A stretch of 64,000 bases of DNA. Source: Streptococcus xiaochunlingii. Lineage in GTDB: Bacteria > Bacillota > Bacilli > Lactobacillales > Streptococcaceae. The position numbers and the translations under genes are program-made. The notes beneath the pieces are model-generated. The model made no database searches. It was not told the origin of the DNA and was given only the letters and a program-made list of their open reading frames with translations. The stretch spans positions 372,001-436,000 of the forward strand of contig NZ_VFSG01000001.1 in assembly GCF_006385805.1 (NCBI RefSeq). Direction: 5' to 3'. Of this stretch, positions 9,901 to 19,109 are shown piece by piece; positions within the stretch are counted from its first letter, which is position 1; each line of letters starts with the position of its first letter.

Positions 9901-9937
9901 GGGAAGCCCGATAGGGCCTTCCCTAAACTATTCACTA
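9901..9937 (+). repeat. 37-bp direct repeat, copy 1 (pyrF-pyrE spacer)
   Basis: Begins GGGAAGCCCGATAGGGCCTT and ends AACTATTCACTA; it recurs at 10023-10059 with one mismatch. The first 23 bases can fold (GGGAAG-CCC with GGG-CCTTCCC). Confidence 0.85.
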
Positions 9938-9976
9938 GATTATGAGAATAAAAAGTATCGTTTTATTCTCATAATC
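9938..9976 (+). other. 16-bp perfect hairpin between pyrF and pyrE
   Basis: GATTATGAGAATAAAA (9938-9953) pairs without mismatch with 9961-9976 around a 7-base loop. A near-symmetric A- and T-rich arm pair could work as a terminator on either strand or as an RNase III site. Confidence 0.8.
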
Positions 9977-9991
9977 GTCGGAACACTAATT

Positions 9992-10017
9992 GCTACTAAA
10001 AGTGAAACTTTTGTAGC
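9992..10017 (+). other. Third hairpin between pyrF and pyrE
   Basis: GCTAC and AAAAGT (9992-10003, one bulged T) pair with ACTTTT and GTAGC (10007-10017) around GAA. Confidence 0.7.
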
Positions 10018-10022
10018 TCTAC

Positions 10023-10059
10023 GGGAAGCCCGATAGGGCCTTCCCTGAACTATTCACTA
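10023..10059 (+). repeat. 37-bp direct repeat, copy 2 (pyrF-pyrE spacer)
   Basis: Matches 9901-9937 at 36 of 37 positions, 122 bases downstream. Each copy follows a hairpin, so the spacer reads hairpin-repeat-hairpin-hairpin-repeat. Only two copies exist and the spacing holds hairpins, so this is not CRISPR. Confidence 0.85.
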
Positions 10060-10131
10060 ACCTGTACAGTCGTTTAAAAATAAATAATTGATTTAATTCG
10101 TATTCGATTAAAATCGTAAAAAGGAGTTATC

Positions 10132-10761
10132 ATGTCATTAGCTAAAGATATTGCCAGCCATCTTCTAAAAATTGAAGCCGTTTATTTGAAACCAGAAGAG
10201 CCTTTTACGTGGGCTTCTGGGATTAAGTCCCCTATTTATACGGATAACCGTGTGACCCTCGCTTATCCTGAAACTCGTACCTTGATTGAAAATGGATTTG
10301 TAGATAAAATCAAGGAAGCCTTCCCTGAAGTAGAAGTGATTGCAGGTACAGCAACTGCAGGGATTCCTCACGGAGCCATTATTGCGGACAAGATGAATTT
10401 GCCATTTGCCTACATTCGTAGCAAACCAAAAGACCACGGTGCTGGTAATCAAATTGAAGGCCGTGTACCACAAGGTCAAAAGATGGTCGTAGTGGAAGAT
10501 TTGATTTCTACTGGTGGATCTGTCTTGGAAGCTGTCGCAGCTGCGAAACGTGAAGGAGCAGATGTCCTTGGTGTGGTGGCTATCTTTACCTACCAACTAG
10601 AGAAGGCAGATAAGAAATTTGCGGAAGCTGGCGTTCAACTTGAAACCTTGTCTAACTACACAGAATTGATCCATTTGGCTGAACAACAAGGTTATATCAC
10701 TTCTGAAGGTTTGGAACTGTTACGCCGTTTCAAGGAAAATCAAGAAACTTGGCAAGACTAA
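10132..10761 (+). CDS. pyrE: Orotate phosphoribosyltransferase
   Basis: A 209-residue enzyme joining orotate and PRPP to OMP, the substrate of PyrF. The PRPP-binding motif [13 protein letters not shown] spans 118-130 and the mobile loop [13 protein letters not shown] spans about 98-110. AAGGAG at 10121-10126 sets the start. It is separated from pyrF by a 266-base structured spacer without a PyrR leader, so its expression may depend on read-through or processing there. Confidence 0.96.
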   Translation: MSLAKDIASHLLKIEAVYLKPEEPFTWASGIKSPIYTDNRVTLAYPETRTLIENGFVDKIKEAFPEVEVIAGTATAGIPHGAIIADKMNLPFAYIRSKPKDHGAGNQIEGRVPQGQKMVVVEDLISTGGSVLEAVAAAKREGADVLGVVAIFTYQLEKADKKFAEAGVQLETLSNYTELIHLAEQQGYITSEGLELLRRFKENQETWQD

Positions 10762-10772
10762 AGTATAATGGA

Positions 10773-10806
10773 AGAGGGCCAACGTTTGGCTCTCCTTTTG
10801 TTTTTG
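10773..10806 (+). terminator. Terminator after pyrE
   Basis: Inverted arms GAGGGCCAA and TTTGGCTCTC followed by CTTTTGTTTTT. The next gene starts at 10822. Confidence 0.7.
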
Positions 10807-10821
10807 TAAAAGGAAGAAAAA

Positions 10822-11694
10822 ATGATGCAGCTTGAAAGACGCACTCGTCTGAGTCTAGAAGAAAAGAAGCAGTGTGAACAGCTTGTGAGAGCCTGTCACC
10901 AATATGACCATACCTATCGCTTGCCCTATTTGGACAATCTCTATAATGATGATCCTACGATGCCAGCATTTATCCTTGCATTGGTGGAGGGGCAGCTGGT
11001 TGGATTTTTGTCCATCTATGCGGATGAACCCAAGGAAGCAGAGGTTCAGCTCTTTGTGACTCCTTCTTTTCGTCGACAAGGTATTGCCCGTTCCTTATGG
11101 GAAGACTTTATGGACTTGGCCAAGGACTATCAGCTAGAAGAACGACTATATGTGTCAGAGGTTCGGTTTTTGGATCAAAACACGGACTTACTTAGCCATT
11201 TTCATTTAGTGGAGGCAGAAGAGGAAGACCACGAACTTTGGTTGGAGGCCCCATGTCAGGTCACCGACCATGAGAAGAGAGAAGGGCTGATGGTATTGGA
11301 AGCTGTGGAGTCCATGCTCCAAGAGATCGCGCATTTTCAATCCAAGGCTTTTGAGACAGATCTTGATTATGCCCTTAAGTACGCGACCGAGTCCTTAGAT
11401 GGGCAGGATACCCGTCTCTTTGTCTTGCGTGACCATGAGCAAGTACTTGCTTCTGTTACGGTGGATTTATCTCAGGGAACGACCTATTTCTTTGGATTAG
11501 CCGTTGACCCGGATCATCTCCGTAAAGGGTACGCACGCTATCTCTTACGAAGTGTGATGAATCAGATGGCTACAGAAGTGGAGCAGCAATTTCAGATTGT
11601 CGTTGAAAAAGAGAATCAAGCAGCCCTGAGTCTATATCTAGGGCTTGGCTTCACCATCCAAACTGAAGTCCTCTATTTGATGGAGAGCCGATAG
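10822..11694 (+). CDS. Tandem GNAT-domain acetyltransferase
   Basis: A 290-residue protein made of two GNAT folds. The first (about 40-145) has the acetyl-CoA motif RRQGIARS; the second (about 170-290) has RKGYARY and EKENQAALSLYLGLGF. Two-domain GNATs often have one catalytic and one degenerate half; here both keep an R-X-X-G-X-A/G loop. The substrate is unknown. ATG 10822 follows AGGAAG; 10825 is equally possible. It stands alone between pyrE and a separately promoted glycosyltransferase gene. Confidence 0.8.
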   Translation: MMQLERRTRLSLEEKKQCEQLVRACHQYDHTYRLPYLDNLYNDDPTMPAFILALVEGQLVGFLSIYADEPKEAEVQLFVTPSFRRQGIARSLWEDFMDLAKDYQLEERLYVSEVRFLDQNTDLLSHFHLVEAEEEDHELWLEAPCQVTDHEKREGLMVLEAVESMLQEIAHFQSKAFETDLDYALKYATESLDGQDTRLFVLRDHEQVLASVTVDLSQGTTYFFGLAVDPDHLRKGYARYLLRSVMNQMATEVEQQFQIVVEKENQAALSLYLGLGFTIQTEVLYLMESR

Positions 11695-11718
11695 AATCCA
11701 GCGAAATCCCTATTTTTT

Positions 11719-11727
11719 TGCTATAAT
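11719..11727 (+). promoter_or_regulatory. Extended -10 promoter, leaderless layout
   Basis: TGcTATAAT ends six bases before ATG 11734, so transcription should start at or next to the start codon. No -35 match is seen. Confidence 0.65.
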
Positions 11728-11733
11728 GGAGCT

Positions 11734-13269
11734 ATGTTAGTAAAAAGTAAAAATGTCTTATTTGGATTGCTCCATCTGGTCATGTTGCTTCTGATGGTGC
11801 ACTGGTTTGTCATTAGTGTCGTCTACCTAAAAGATATTTCGGGATGGGGCCTTGTAGTTGGGGGACTTTTCTTTCTCCTAGCTTATGTTGGTCGCTCCTA
11901 TCTCAAAAGAGCCTTTGCCTGGTTGATGAAACACAAGACCGGATTGATGGTTGGAGCGATTCTGGTTCAGATTGTTTTTATGCTGTCTGCGGAACTCTTT
12001 ATCCGTCGGGATGCCGCGGTGGTCTATACGGGAGCCTTTGGCCTTCTAAAAGAGTCCTCCATCTCTAGTTACCTGAGCCGGAATCCCAATAACCTTCCCT
12101 TGTTCTTGTACGAACGCTTTTTCTACCAAATCTTTGGTGGGGCAGGCCTCTGGGTCATGCAAGTTCTCAACATAGTATTTGTGAATGCAGGAGCCATCCT
12201 CTTGTATCGTTTAGGGCTGAAACATTATGACCAAAAAGTAGCAGACTGGGTGTATACGCTCTATGTGCTCTTAATCTGTTATTCCCCTTATTTTTACTCC
12301 ATGTACACGGACATTCCGCCTCTTCCTCTCATCGCCTTGCAATTAGGGCTAGCCTTGGATCTCTTAAAAGGGGGCGACAGTGGTGAACAATGGAAGACAT
12401 CCTTGTGGCTTGGCCTCTTATCAGGGCTTACTATGCTGATCCGTCCGACGACTATTATTGTTGTGATGGCCTTTTGGATTGTTCTCTTCTTTAAAGGGCA
12501 GTGGAAGGTCTTTGGAACAGTCTTTGCTTTAACCCTTTTATCAACTGGTCTGGTCTTTGGAGCTCTGAATACAGCTGTCAAACACCAAACGGCTGTGCCT
12601 ATTTTAAAAGGGGAAGGTCTGGCTAAAGGACCGCTCTTGTTTATTAACTTGGGATTGACGGATATTGGTCACAACCAAGCAGATATGAAAGAAGGTCTCT
12701 TGAAATATGTCGACGAAGATAAGAGAGACGAGTACAATAATGGGATGTTCAAGAACGAATATATCATGAAAGAAATCAAACGGCGCTTGAAGGAATATGG
12801 TCCGATTGGACTCCTGGGACACCTTTATACCAAGCAATCCTTGACGGTGGCAGAAGGGACACTTGGTTGGCTCTATCGGGATGTGGAGTATGAGAAGACT
12901 CCCGTTATCAATCCTCTTTACGAGCGCTACACTAAGGATTTCCCCTTTGCTAAGTGGGTTCGGACCTACTTCTTGAGTACGGATCGTCCTCAATACAAAT
13001 ATTATGAGTTCCTTAAACAAGTCATTTGGATCATCATGGCAGCTGGGCTGGTCTTTGTCTATCTGAAGAAAAGAGAAGAGGATGATATCCACTTCTTGTC
13101 ATTAGCTGTATTTGGTGGACTCCTCTTTTTGACCATGTTTGAAGGTGGAAAAACTCGCTACCTCATTCAATTTTTACCACAAATTCTCTTACTAGCTTCA
13201 ATTGGTCTAGCGGATCGCCCAAAGAAATGGCTTCTCGCTAGCAGAGGCTCTTCAGAAACCCATATGTAA
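11734..13269 (+). CDS. Polytopic membrane glycosyltransferase-like protein (GT-C type)
   Basis: A 511-residue protein with about ten hydrophobic segments, an early loop containing FIRRDAAVVYTGAF after the third segment, and a soluble domain near 300-410. This is the plan of GT-C enzymes that use lipid-phosphate sugars, similar to the streptococcal TIGR03766-type membrane proteins; I cannot name donor or acceptor. The -10 box six bases before ATG suggests a leaderless message; GGAG is only two bases from the ATG. ung follows after 9 bases with its own ribosome site, so the two may be co-transcribed. Confidence 0.65.
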   Translation: MLVKSKNVLFGLLHLVMLLLMVHWFVISVVYLKDISGWGLVVGGLFFLLAYVGRSYLKRAFAWLMKHKTGLMVGAILVQIVFMLSAELFIRRDAAVVYTGAFGLLKESSISSYLSRNPNNLPLFLYERFFYQIFGGAGLWVMQVLNIVFVNAGAILLYRLGLKHYDQKVADWVYTLYVLLICYSPYFYSMYTDIPPLPLIALQLGLALDLLKGGDSGEQWKTSLWLGLLSGLTMLIRPTTIIVVMAFWIVLFFKGQWKVFGTVFALTLLSTGLVFGALNTAVKHQTAVPILKGEGLAKGPLLFINLGLTDIGHNQADMKEGLLKYVDEDKRDEYNNGMFKNEYIMKEIKRRLKEYGPIGLLGHLYTKQSLTVAEGTLGWLYRDVEYEKTPVINPLYERYTKDFPFAKWVRTYFLSTDRPQYKYYEFLKQVIWIIMAAGLVFVYLKKREEDDIHFLSLAVFGGLLFLTMFEGGKTRYLIQFLPQILLLASIGLADRPKKWLLASRGSSETHM

Positions 13270-13278
13270 GGAGATAGC

Positions 13279-13935
13279 ATGCAGCATTCAAGTTGGCACC
13301 AATTGCTTAAGGAGCGGCTTCCAGAGGGCTACTTTAAGCAAATTAATCAATTTTTAGACCAGGTCTATGCATCAGGGACCATCTATCCGCCACGTGAAAA
13401 GGTATTTCAGGCCTTAAAGACAACGAATCTGGAAGAGGTTAAGGTTGTGATTCTAGGTCAGGATCCCTATCACGGTCCTGGTCAAGCACAGGGGCTCAGC
13501 TTTTCTGTACCGGATGACATCCCAGCACCTCCATCCTTGCAAAACATTTTAAAGGAGTTGGCGGAAGATGTGGGGCTTAAGCCTTCCCATGATTTGACGC
13601 CTTGGGCAGAGCAAGGGGTTCTCTTACTCAATGCCTGTCTGACAGTGCCTGCTGGGCAAGCCAATGGGCATGCTGGCCTGATTTGGGAAGAGTTTACGGA
13701 TGCAGTTATTCGCCTAGTCAGTCAAGAGGAGGAGCATGTCGTCTTTATTCTGTGGGGAGCCTATGCTCGGAAGAAGAAGTCTTTGATTGATGCAAGCAAA
13801 CACTTGATTATAGAAAGCGCCCATCCCAGTCCCTTATCGGCCTATCGCGGTTTCTTTGGCTCCCGTCCTTTTTCAAGGACCAACGCTTATTTAACGGAGA
13901 TGGGTCGCGAGCCGATTGATTGGTTGCGAAGTTAG
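13279..13935 (+). CDS. ung: Uracil-DNA glycosylase
   Basis: A 218-residue family 1 enzyme that removes uracil from DNA for base-excision repair. The water-activating loop GQDPYHG (60-66, Asp62) and the minor-groove loop HPSPLS (182-187) are intact. AAGGAG precedes the ATG. It is grouped with mutX (8-oxo-dGTP removal) and pyrC: two DNA or nucleotide hygiene genes within a pyrimidine block. Confidence 0.97.
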   Translation: MQHSSWHQLLKERLPEGYFKQINQFLDQVYASGTIYPPREKVFQALKTTNLEEVKVVILGQDPYHGPGQAQGLSFSVPDDIPAPPSLQNILKELAEDVGLKPSHDLTPWAEQGVLLLNACLTVPAGQANGHAGLIWEEFTDAVIRLVSQEEEHVVFILWGAYARKKKSLIDASKHLIIESAHPSPLSAYRGFFGSRPFSRTNAYLTEMGREPIDWLRS

Positions 13936-13955
13936 GAAAATAGAAAGAAGAAATA

Positions 13956-14420
13956 ATGCCACAGTTAGCTACAATTTGCTATATCGATAATGGAGAAGCA
14001 TTTTTGATGCTTCATCGCAATAAAAAGCCCAATGATGTCCATGAAGGCAAATGGATCGGTGTTGGTGGAAAATTAGAACGCGGGGAAACTCCTCAAGAGT
14101 GTGCTGCTAGAGAAATTCTTGAAGAAACGGGTCTAGTTGCTAAGCCAGTTCTAAAAGGAATTATCACCTTCCCTGAATTTACTCCCGATCTAGACTGGTA
14201 CACCTATGTCTTCAAGGTGACAGAGTTTGAAGGGGAACTCATCGAGTGTAACGAGGGGACACTGGAGTGGGTGCCTTATGATCAAGTCTTAAGTAAGCCA
14301 ACTTGGGAGGGGGACCACACCTTTGTCGAGTGGCTCTTGGAGGATAAACCCTTCTTTTCAGCTATGTTCCGCTATGATGGGGATCGCTTGCTAGAGACCC
14401 ATGTTGATTTCTATGAATAA
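13956..14420 (+). CDS. mutX: Nudix hydrolase, 8-oxo-dGTP diphosphatase
   Basis: A 154-residue Nudix protein. The box G38-X5-E44-X7-R52-E-I-L-E56-E57-X-G59-L is complete. Length, N-terminus (PQLATICYIDNGEAFLMLHR) and position next to ung match streptococcal MutX, which hydrolyses oxidised dGTP so it is not built into DNA. This matters because the partner repair gene mutY in this window carries a stop codon. Confidence 0.9.
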   Translation: MPQLATICYIDNGEAFLMLHRNKKPNDVHEGKWIGVGGKLERGETPQECAAREILEETGLVAKPVLKGIITFPEFTPDLDWYTYVFKVTEFEGELIECNEGTLEWVPYDQVLSKPTWEGDHTFVEWLLEDKPFFSAMFRYDGDRLLETHVDFYE

Positions 14421-14431
14421 AGGAGTAGAAG

Positions 14432-15700
14432 ATGTTAGTCATTAAAAATGGTCGGGTAATGGATCCGAAAACTGGTTTGGACCAAGTATGTGATCTTTTG
14501 GTAGATCAGGGGAAAATTGTGGAAATAGGTCCATCTCTTTCTTATGAGGGAGCCCAAGTTATCGATGCGAGTGGCAAGGTGGTAGCGCCAGGTTTGGTGG
14601 ACATTCACGTTCACTTCCGGGAACCAGGTCAGACCCACAAGGAAGATATTCACACTGGAGCTCTGGCTGCTGCAGCTGGTGGTTTTACCACAGTTGTCAT
14701 GATGGCCAATACCACTCCAACTATTTCGGATGTCGTGACCTTAAAAGAAGTCTTGGATTCTGCTGCTAAGGAAGCCATCCATGTCAAAACCGTTGCGACG
14801 GTTACCCAGAACTTTGATGGCCAACATCTCACTGACTTTGAAGGCTTGTTACAAGCTGGAGCTGTTGGTTTCTCAGATGATGGGATACCGTTGCAAAGTA
14901 CCAAGGTAGTCCGTCAGGCCTTGGAAGAAGCCAAACGTCTGGGGACCTTCATTAGTCTTCACGAAGAAGATCCAGAGTTGAACGGCATTCTGGGACTCAA
15001 TGAGCACATTGCTCGGGAGCATTTCAAAGTTTGCGGAGCGACTGGTGTGGCAGAATACTCGATGGCAGCGCGTGATGCTATGATTGCTCACGCGACAGGT
15101 GGCCACCTCCACATCCAACACCTCTCGAAAGCTGAGAGTGTCAAGGTGGTCGAGTTTGCCCAAGCGATCGGTGCTCCTGTTACAGCAGAAGTAGCTCCTC
15201 AGCATTTCTCTAAGACTGAAGACCTCTTGCTGTCTAAGGGAAGCAATGCCAAGATGAATCCGCCTCTTCGTCGGGAAGAAGACCGTCGTGCAGTCATCGA
15301 AGGCTTGAAGTCAGGAGTCATTACCGTAATCGCGACAGACCACGCGCCTCATCATGCGGATGAAAAGAACGTAGCCGATATCACCAAGGCTCCTTCCGGC
15401 ATGACAGGATTAGAGACATCTCTATCGCTTGGTTTGACCTATTTGGTCCATGCAGGAGAGCTCAGCTTGATGGAACTCTTAGAAAAAATGACCTATAATC
15501 CTGCTAAATTATATAACTTTGAAGCGGGTTATTTGGAAGTCGGTGGACCAGCGGATATTGTGATCTTTGATCCGGATGCTGACCGTTTAGTGTCTGATCA
15601 TTTTGCTTCTAAGGCAGCTAATTCACCGTTTGTTGGTGAATCCCTCAAGGGACAGGTGGCCTATACTATCTGCCAGGGCAAGATTGTCTACCAAGCCTAA
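14432..15700 (+). CDS. pyrC: Dihydroorotase
   Basis: A 422-residue class I dihydroorotase that cyclises carbamoyl-aspartate to dihydroorotate, the step before PyrK-PyrDb. Metal ligands His59 and His61 are in [25 protein letters not shown] near 290-300 supplies the catalytic aspartate. AAAGGAG precedes ATG. It is 11 bases after mutX with no PyrR leader in front, so it is driven from the ung-mutX side. Confidence 0.96.
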   Translation: MLVIKNGRVMDPKTGLDQVCDLLVDQGKIVEIGPSLSYEGAQVIDASGKVVAPGLVDIHVHFREPGQTHKEDIHTGALAAAAGGFTTVVMMANTTPTISDVVTLKEVLDSAAKEAIHVKTVATVTQNFDGQHLTDFEGLLQAGAVGFSDDGIPLQSTKVVRQALEEAKRLGTFISLHEEDPELNGILGLNEHIAREHFKVCGATGVAEYSMAARDAMIAHATGGHLHIQHLSKAESVKVVEFAQAIGAPVTAEVAPQHFSKTEDLLLSKGSNAKMNPPLRREEDRRAVIEGLKSGVITVIATDHAPHHADEKNVADITKAPSGMTGLETSLSLGLTYLVHAGELSLMELLEKMTYNPAKLYNFEAGYLEVGGPADIVIFDPDADRLVSDHFASKAANSPFVGESLKGQVAYTICQGKIVYQA

Positions 15701-15753
15701 ACCTGACTTAAAAATAAGAAAGTCAAATTGAAAGCTGGACGAATGAGGAGTAT

Positions 15754-16593
15754 ATGAATAGTAGAAAAATACTAGAGATGATCTTGTATTGTTTGGTCAC
15801 TTTTCTGGTCTGCTTTTTTCTGGTCAATTGGCTCCTTCCTTCGGCAGAACCAGTGATGACCAAACCGTTAACAAGTGCCAAAAAGAAGGTAGTCACCTAT
15901 GTAGCGATTGGGGATTCCTTGACCAAAGGCGTAGGAGATAGCACCAATCAAGGAGGTTTTGTCCCTCTGCTCGCTCAGAGTTTGACCAATGAATCCGGTC
16001 TTGAATTCAAAGCGATCAACTATGGTGTTTCTGGTAACACGAGCGGTCAAATTTTGTCACGTATGCAGGAGAAAAAGGAGATTCGAAAAGACCTGAAGAA
16101 GGCTCAGTTACTGACCATTACTGTCGGGGGCAATGACCTGCGAAAGGCCATTCTTGAGGATACCAGTAACTTAGATCTGGACCGTTTTGAAAAAGCATCG
16201 AAGACCTATGAGAAAAATCTCAAACAGATCATCGAATTGGGCCGTAAGGACAACCCGGATCTGCCCGTTTACGTGGTGGGGATCTATAATCCCTTGTATC
16301 TCAACTTCCCCGATCTAACGGAATTGCAGACCCTTGTCGATCAGTGGAACCAAAGAACGGAGGAGACCCTCTCTGCCTATCAAGGCGTCTACTTTGTTCC
16401 AATCAATGACCTCCTTTATAAGGGCATTGATGGCAAGAGTGGGGTGACAGAATCTGAATTAGGAAAAGAGACTGTAACCAATGATGCCTTGTATGATGAG
16501 GATAGTTTCCATCCCAATAATACTGGTTATGAGATCATGAAAGAAGCCGTACTGGAGAAAATACATGCAACTGAGAAAAAATGGTTCGAGTGA
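15754..16593 (+). CDS. Secreted or membrane-anchored SGNH/GDSL hydrolase
   Basis: A 279-residue lipase/esterase-fold protein with an N-terminal membrane segment (about 8-28), so its catalytic domain should face outward. SGNH blocks: GDSLTKG (53-59, Ser55), GVSGNTSG (91-98), VGGND (124-128) and Asp250-X-X-His253 in DEDSFHPN. It resembles streptococcal TesA-like proteins; the natural ester is unknown. The downstream ypmS-type gene overlaps its 3' end by 29 bases, so the two are coupled. Confidence 0.85.
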   Translation: MNSRKILEMILYCLVTFLVCFFLVNWLLPSAEPVMTKPLTSAKKKVVTYVAIGDSLTKGVGDSTNQGGFVPLLAQSLTNESGLEFKAINYGVSGNTSGQILSRMQEKKEIRKDLKKAQLLTITVGGNDLRKAILEDTSNLDLDRFEKASKTYEKNLKQIIELGRKDNPDLPVYVVGIYNPLYLNFPDLTELQTLVDQWNQRTEETLSAYQGVYFVPINDLLYKGIDGKSGVTESELGKETVTNDALYDEDSFHPNNTGYEIMKEAVLEKIHATEKKWFE

Positions 16594-17221
16594 GAAGAAG
16601 GTTAAGCCAGCAACCACAGGACCTCATTTTAAGGAGAGACGAGAAAAAACGCCAATTAACATCTGGAAATGGCTCTTTCTAGGCTTGGTCAGTTTCTTGC
16701 TGGCAACAAGTCTAGTCGTATGGACTCGTTTCTCAACGGTACGAGAGGATGTCCGGCAACTACAGACTCCTAGCCAAGGAGGAGATGTCAAGATCGGCAG
16801 TATGACCACAACTAGGGCTCAACTAAATGAAACCATCAAGGTCATGCTTAAAAGTTATCATTTGAGTGATTATCAACTGTATGCAGACAACCAACAGATG
16901 TTACTAGAGGGGAAGATGGACTTTTTAGGAAAGGAGTACCCGCTCTATATCTATTTCCAGCCAAGTAAGCTAGAGGATGGGAGTATCCTCCTGACCCTCA
17001 AGGATTTTTCAGTTGGGACCTTGAAACTTCCTAAGAAGACCGTGATGCAGGTGCTGTCTACAAACAAGGATCTACCTGATTTTGTAAAAATTGATAGCAA
17101 AGAAGCGACGATCAAGATCGAGCTTGCCAAGATTAAAAATGAGATGGATTTCTATGTCAAGGCCAATACCATTGATCTATACAATGATCAAATCATCTTT
17201 GATCTCTACAGGAAAAAATAA
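16565..17221 (+). CDS. YpmS-family (DUF2140) membrane-anchored protein
   Basis: A 218-residue protein with a basic cytoplasmic tail, one transmembrane helix (about 34-54) and an extracellular beta-rich domain beginning near GSMTTTRAQLNETI. The pairing of an SGNH hydrolase with a YpmS/DUF2140 protein is a standard Firmicute arrangement, suggesting joint work at the outer membrane face, but no activity is established. Its start lies inside the hydrolase gene. Confidence 0.8.
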   Translation: MQLRKNGSSEKKVKPATTGPHFKERREKTPINIWKWLFLGLVSFLLATSLVVWTRFSTVREDVRQLQTPSQGGDVKIGSMTTTRAQLNETIKVMLKSYHLSDYQLYADNQQMLLEGKMDFLGKEYPLYIYFQPSKLEDGSILLTLKDFSVGTLKLPKKTVMQVLSTNKDLPDFVKIDSKEATIKIELAKIKNEMDFYVKANTIDLYNDQIIFDLYRKK

Positions 17222-17229
17222 GAAGATCA

Positions 17230-17264
17230 GGCGAAAGTAAGAAAGCGACTTTCGCCTTTATTTT
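17230..17264 (+). terminator. Terminator of the pyrC-ypmS block
   Basis: GGCGAAAGT (17230-17238) pairs with ACTTTCGCC (17248-17256), followed by TTTATTTTG. Confidence 0.85.
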
Positions 17265-17302
17265 GTTTCTATTCAAAAAATTCAGAATATTATAGAAAAT
17301 TC

Positions 17303-17331
17303 TTGACATTAATTTTCCCCTATGCTAAAAT
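17303..17331 (+). promoter_or_regulatory. leu operon promoter
   Basis: TTGACA (17303-17308) and TAAAAT (17326-17331), spacer 17, immediately upstream of the leucine leader peptide. Confidence 0.85.
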
Positions 17332-17367
17332 ACTAAACAAGACATCAATCAAAGGAGAAAGTCAGAC

Positions 17368-17421
17368 ATGAAAACAGCTAAGTTTATTCAATTTGCTTTG
17401 TTGTTGAGGTACTCGGGCTAG
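17368..17421 (+). CDS. Leucine leader peptide
   Basis: A 17-codon ORF, MKTAKFIQFALLLRYSG, preceded by AAAGGAG. Three consecutive leucine codons (all TTG, 17398-17406) sit just before the stop. When charged tRNA-Leu is scarce the ribosome would stall there and allow the antiterminator to form. It has no other expected function. Confidence 0.85.
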   Translation: MKTAKFIQFALLLRYSG

Positions 17422-17445
17422 TGCAAAAGCATTAGTCCTGTTTGG

Positions 17446-17504
17446 CTTACCAAGCGGGAGTAACAAAACATCTCGCTTAGGTAACTGGCGAGATGTTTTT
17501 ATTT
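17446..17504 (+). terminator. leu attenuator: antiterminator and terminator
   Basis: Terminator arms AAAACATCTCGC (17465-17476) and GCGAGATGTTTT (17488-17499) are perfectly complementary and followed by TATTTTATT. The upstream segment CTTACCAAGCGGGAG (17446-17460) can instead pair with CTCGCTTAGGTAAC (17472-17485), which would break the terminator. No T-box consensus is present, so this is ribosome-mediated attenuation. Confidence 0.85.
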
Positions 17505-17535
17505 TATTCACTATGTTTAGAAAAGAGGAGACCCT

Positions 17536-19098
17536 ATGCGTAAAGTTGAATTTTTAGATACCAGTCTTCGGGACGGTGAACAGACTCCAGGAGTCAATTT
17601 CTCCATTAAAGAAAAGATTGCCATTGCCAAGCAATTGGAAAAATGGGGCATTTCTGCTATTGAAGCAGGTTTTCCTGCAGCTAGTCCGGATTCCTTCACT
17701 GCTGTGCAAGAGATTGCGAAGGTCTTGACCAAGACTGCTGTGACAGGTTTGGCTCGCTCCGTTAAATCCGATATCGATGCTTGCTATGAAGCCTTGAAAG
17801 ATGCCAAGTATCCGCAAGTTCACGTCTTTATCGCAACGAGTCCCATTCACCGGGAGTTTAAACTCAACAAGACCAAGGAAGAAATTCTTGAAGCCATCAA
17901 AGAGCACGTTTCTTATGCGCGTTCTAAGTTTGAAGTTGTTGAATTCTCACCCGAAGATGCGACACGGACGGAATTGGATTTCCTCTTGCAAGTTGTCCAG
18001 ACTGCGGTCGATGCAGGGGCTAGCTACATCAATATTCCTGATACAGTCGGTTTCACGACACCAGCAGAGTACGGAGCTATTTTCAAATACTTGATCGACC
18101 ATGTCAAGACGGATCGTGAGATTATCTATTCCCCTCATTGCCATGATGATCTAGGAATGGCTGTGGCTAATAGCCTCGCCGCTGTCAAGAATGGAGCTGG
18201 TCGTGTCGAAGGAACCATCAATGGCATCGGGGAACGGGCAGGCAATGCGGCACTTGAAGAAGTAGCGGTCGCTCTTAATATTCGCGAAGACTATTTCCAA
18301 GTGGAGAGTCCGATTGTCCTTGATGAAACCATCAACACCTCTGAGTTGGTTTCTCGTTACTCTGGGATTCCAATTCCTAAAAACAAGGCAGTTGTTGGTG
18401 GCAATGCCTTCTCACACGAGTCTGGGATTCACCAAGATGGGGTTCTTAAAAATCCTCTTACTTATGAAATCATCACCCCTGAGTTGGTGGGTGTTAAGAG
18501 CAATAGCCTTCCACTTGGCAAATTGTCCGGTCGCCATGCCTTCGTTGAAAAACTGCATGAGTTGGGACTGGAATTCACAGAAGAAGACATCCAGCCATTG
18601 TTTGCTAAGTTCAAATCTCTGGCAGACAAGAAACACGAGATCACTGATGCCGATATCCGCGCCTTGGTGGCTGGGACTGCAGTGGAAAATCCAGAAGGCT
18701 TCCACTTTGATGATCTTCGCCTCACAACCAATGAAGATGAAAGCATCACTGCAGCAGTCAGTCTGAAAAATGAAGATGGTGAAATTCTTGAATACCTTGC
18801 CAAAGGTCAAGGTTCAGTGGAAGCAATCTTTAACGCTATTGATCAATTCTTCCACCAAGAAGTTCGTCTGACTTCCTACACCATTGATGCGGTGACAGAT
18901 GGAATTGATGCCCAAGCGCGTGTGCTGGTCACTGTTGAAAACGAAGCGACGGATACCATCTTTAATGCTTCTGGTTTAGATTTTGACGTATTGAAGGCGT
19001 CAGCAATTGCCTATATCAATGCCAATACCTTGGTGCAAAAAGAGAATGCTGGAGAGATCGGTCACATTGTATCCTATCGTGATCTACCAGATGCCTAA
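17536..19098 (+). CDS. leuA: 2-isopropylmalate synthase
   Basis: A 520-residue enzyme that condenses 2-ketoisovalerate and acetyl-CoA, the committed step to leucine. Motifs are [15 protein letters not shown] (5-19), [15 protein letters not shown] for the metal and a C-terminal regulatory domain (about 390-520) that in the family binds leucine for feedback inhibition. GAGGAG precedes ATG. Control is thus likely both by the leader attenuator and allosterically. Confidence 0.96.
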   Translation: MRKVEFLDTSLRDGEQTPGVNFSIKEKIAIAKQLEKWGISAIEAGFPAASPDSFTAVQEIAKVLTKTAVTGLARSVKSDIDACYEALKDAKYPQVHVFIATSPIHREFKLNKTKEEILEAIKEHVSYARSKFEVVEFSPEDATRTELDFLLQVVQTAVDAGASYINIPDTVGFTTPAEYGAIFKYLIDHVKTDREIIYSPHCHDDLGMAVANSLAAVKNGAGRVEGTINGIGERAGNAALEEVAVALNIREDYFQVESPIVLDETINTSELVSRYSGIPIPKNKAVVGGNAFSHESGIHQDGVLKNPLTYEIITPELVGVKSNSLPLGKLSGRHAFVEKLHELGLEFTEEDIQPLFAKFKSLADKKHEITDADIRALVAGTAVENPEGFHFDDLRLTTNEDESITAAVSLKNEDGEILEYLAKGQGSVEAIFNAIDQFFHQEVRLTSYTIDAVTDGIDAQARVLVTVENEATDTIFNASGLDFDVLKASAIAYINANTLVQKENAGEIGHIVSYRDLPDA

Positions 19099-19109
19099 AG
19101 GAGAACACT

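Noticed and set aside
9901-10059. 37-bp repeats considered as a CRISPR remnant
   Set aside because: Only two copies, separated by 85 bases that fold into hairpins, and no cas genes in the window.
9866-10131. Third PyrR attenuator before pyrE
   Set aside because: No PyrR-binding hairpin consensus and no terminator with T-run near the pyrE start.
17422-17535. T-box riboswitch before leuA
   Set aside because: No T-box consensus or specifier loop; a leader peptide with three leucine codons explains the terminator.
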